Below, one piece after another: positions 38,376 to 38,674 of a stretch of 38,674 bases of DNA (its first letter is position 1; the number at the start of each line of letters is the position of its first letter). Source of the DNA: a virus. The notes below the pieces were generated by a model. It saw only the letters and a program-made list of their open reading frames with translations. It ran no database searches and was not told the DNA's origin. Position numbers and translations under genes: made by a program. The DNA lies in the IMG/VR virus record IMGVR_UViG_3300025030_000258, positions 1 through 38,674 of that record, one strand, 5' to 3'.

Positions 38376-38674
38376 ATGGAAGTAAACTTCCTTACCACAA
38401 CAAATAAATCAAATGGTTACGGAATGACACGTGAATACTTTAAGAAGTTTCTACCCAAACACGGAATTGAATTAAACTCGGAATACACAGGGCAGGATAT
38501 TACATTCATTTTACACATTCCTCCCGCAATTCAACACGCAAAAGGTAAAATTAAGGTTTTATATACAATGATTGAGGGAGATACTGTGCCTGATTCTTGG
38601 CATCCGTTTCTTAAAATGGCAGATTATATTATCGTTCCTACTACGTTTGTTCAACAAGCTTTCGACAGGGCGGG
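38376..38674 (+). CDS. Glycosyltransferase copy 2, N-terminal part only
   Basis: About 99 codons, cut by the window end. Nearly identical to the 11-964 gene: about 27 base differences over about 306 nt, mostly third positions, with five amino-acid changes (K/E, Y/H, K/E, E/D, I/H). The pattern of differences shows both copies are under protein-level constraint. It follows the coat gene and its terminator. Confidence 0.8.
   Translation, partial: MEVNFLTTTNKSNGYGMTREYFKKFLPKHGIELNSEYTGQDITFILHIPPAIQHAKGKIKVLYTMIEGDTVPDSWHPFLKMADYIIVPTTFVQQAFDRA

Noticed and set aside
1-38674. Recoding of TAA as an amino acid
   Set aside because: Suggested by two interrupted frames, but TAA ends portal, terminase and coat genes exactly at the next gene's start and never occurs inside the large genes.
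1-38674. tRNA genes
   Set aside because: No cloverleaf with a T-arm GTTCRAxxC and matching acceptor stem found by eye on either strand; a tRNAscan run would be needed to exclude them.

Overview
The window is most of a tailed dsDNA phage genome, AT-rich, read with the standard genetic code (TAA, TAG and TGA all end genes). It encodes terminase, portal, a P22/HK97-like coat protein, a distal-tail (Dit) protein with a Tal-like hub, an r1t-type holin, an XhlA-like protein and an M23 endolysin, so the host is a bacterium with peptidoglycan. Shine-Dalgarno sites are frequent, but several operon heads look leaderless. The host lineage cannot be settled from the sequence: tail tip and lysis genes resemble those of phages of Gram-positive bacteria, and nothing excludes an uncultured lineage.

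Layout. 1-6097 (+): a glycosyltransferase, then tail, fibre and baseplate genes. 6066-20014 (-): one long chain of genes, mostly joined by ATGA overlaps. Its downstream end (6.6-13.0 kb) is a glycan cassette of five glycosyltransferases, two methyltransferases and a low-molecular-weight tyrosine phosphatase. Its upstream part (13.2-20.0 kb) carries a Cas4/RecB-like nuclease, an OB-like protein, a NinG-like HNH protein, a membrane-anchored transglycosylase, a small HTH protein and many microproteins. 20.0-20.5 kb: three DnaA boxes at exact 20-bp spacing, an unassigned structured stretch, and a small plus-strand RNA gene. 20.5-24.1 kb (-): a metallophosphoesterase split by an HNH-bearing group I intron, the lysis genes and an RHH regulator. 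24.4-38.3 kb (+): packaging, fibre, portal, internal virion, scaffold and coat genes, closed by a strong terminator and followed by a second, diverged copy of the first glycosyltransferase, cut by the window end.

How it works together. If the genome is circular or circularly permuted, the two plus-strand arms form one ~20-kb late transcription unit and the minus arm is the early/accessory plus lysis unit. Both window ends lie in near-identical glycosyltransferase genes (about 91% identical over about 306 nt), so the contig probably stops at a repeated gene.

The most notable systems are: (i) a group I intron inserted exactly in the GHxH active-site motif of the phosphoesterase, with core helices P1-P9 and both splice sites readable; (ii) a promoter-terminator pair making a ~100-nt RNA fully antisense to the 3' UTR of that same gene; (iii) a phage promoter family, TTGxxx-N16-TANNNT-N6-ATG, which would give leaderless mRNAs; (iv) a large surface-glycan cassette together with glycosyltransferases flanking the structural genes; (v) an ADP-ribosyltransferase-like domain in a large virion protein; and (vi) a chain of microproteins under 60 aa.
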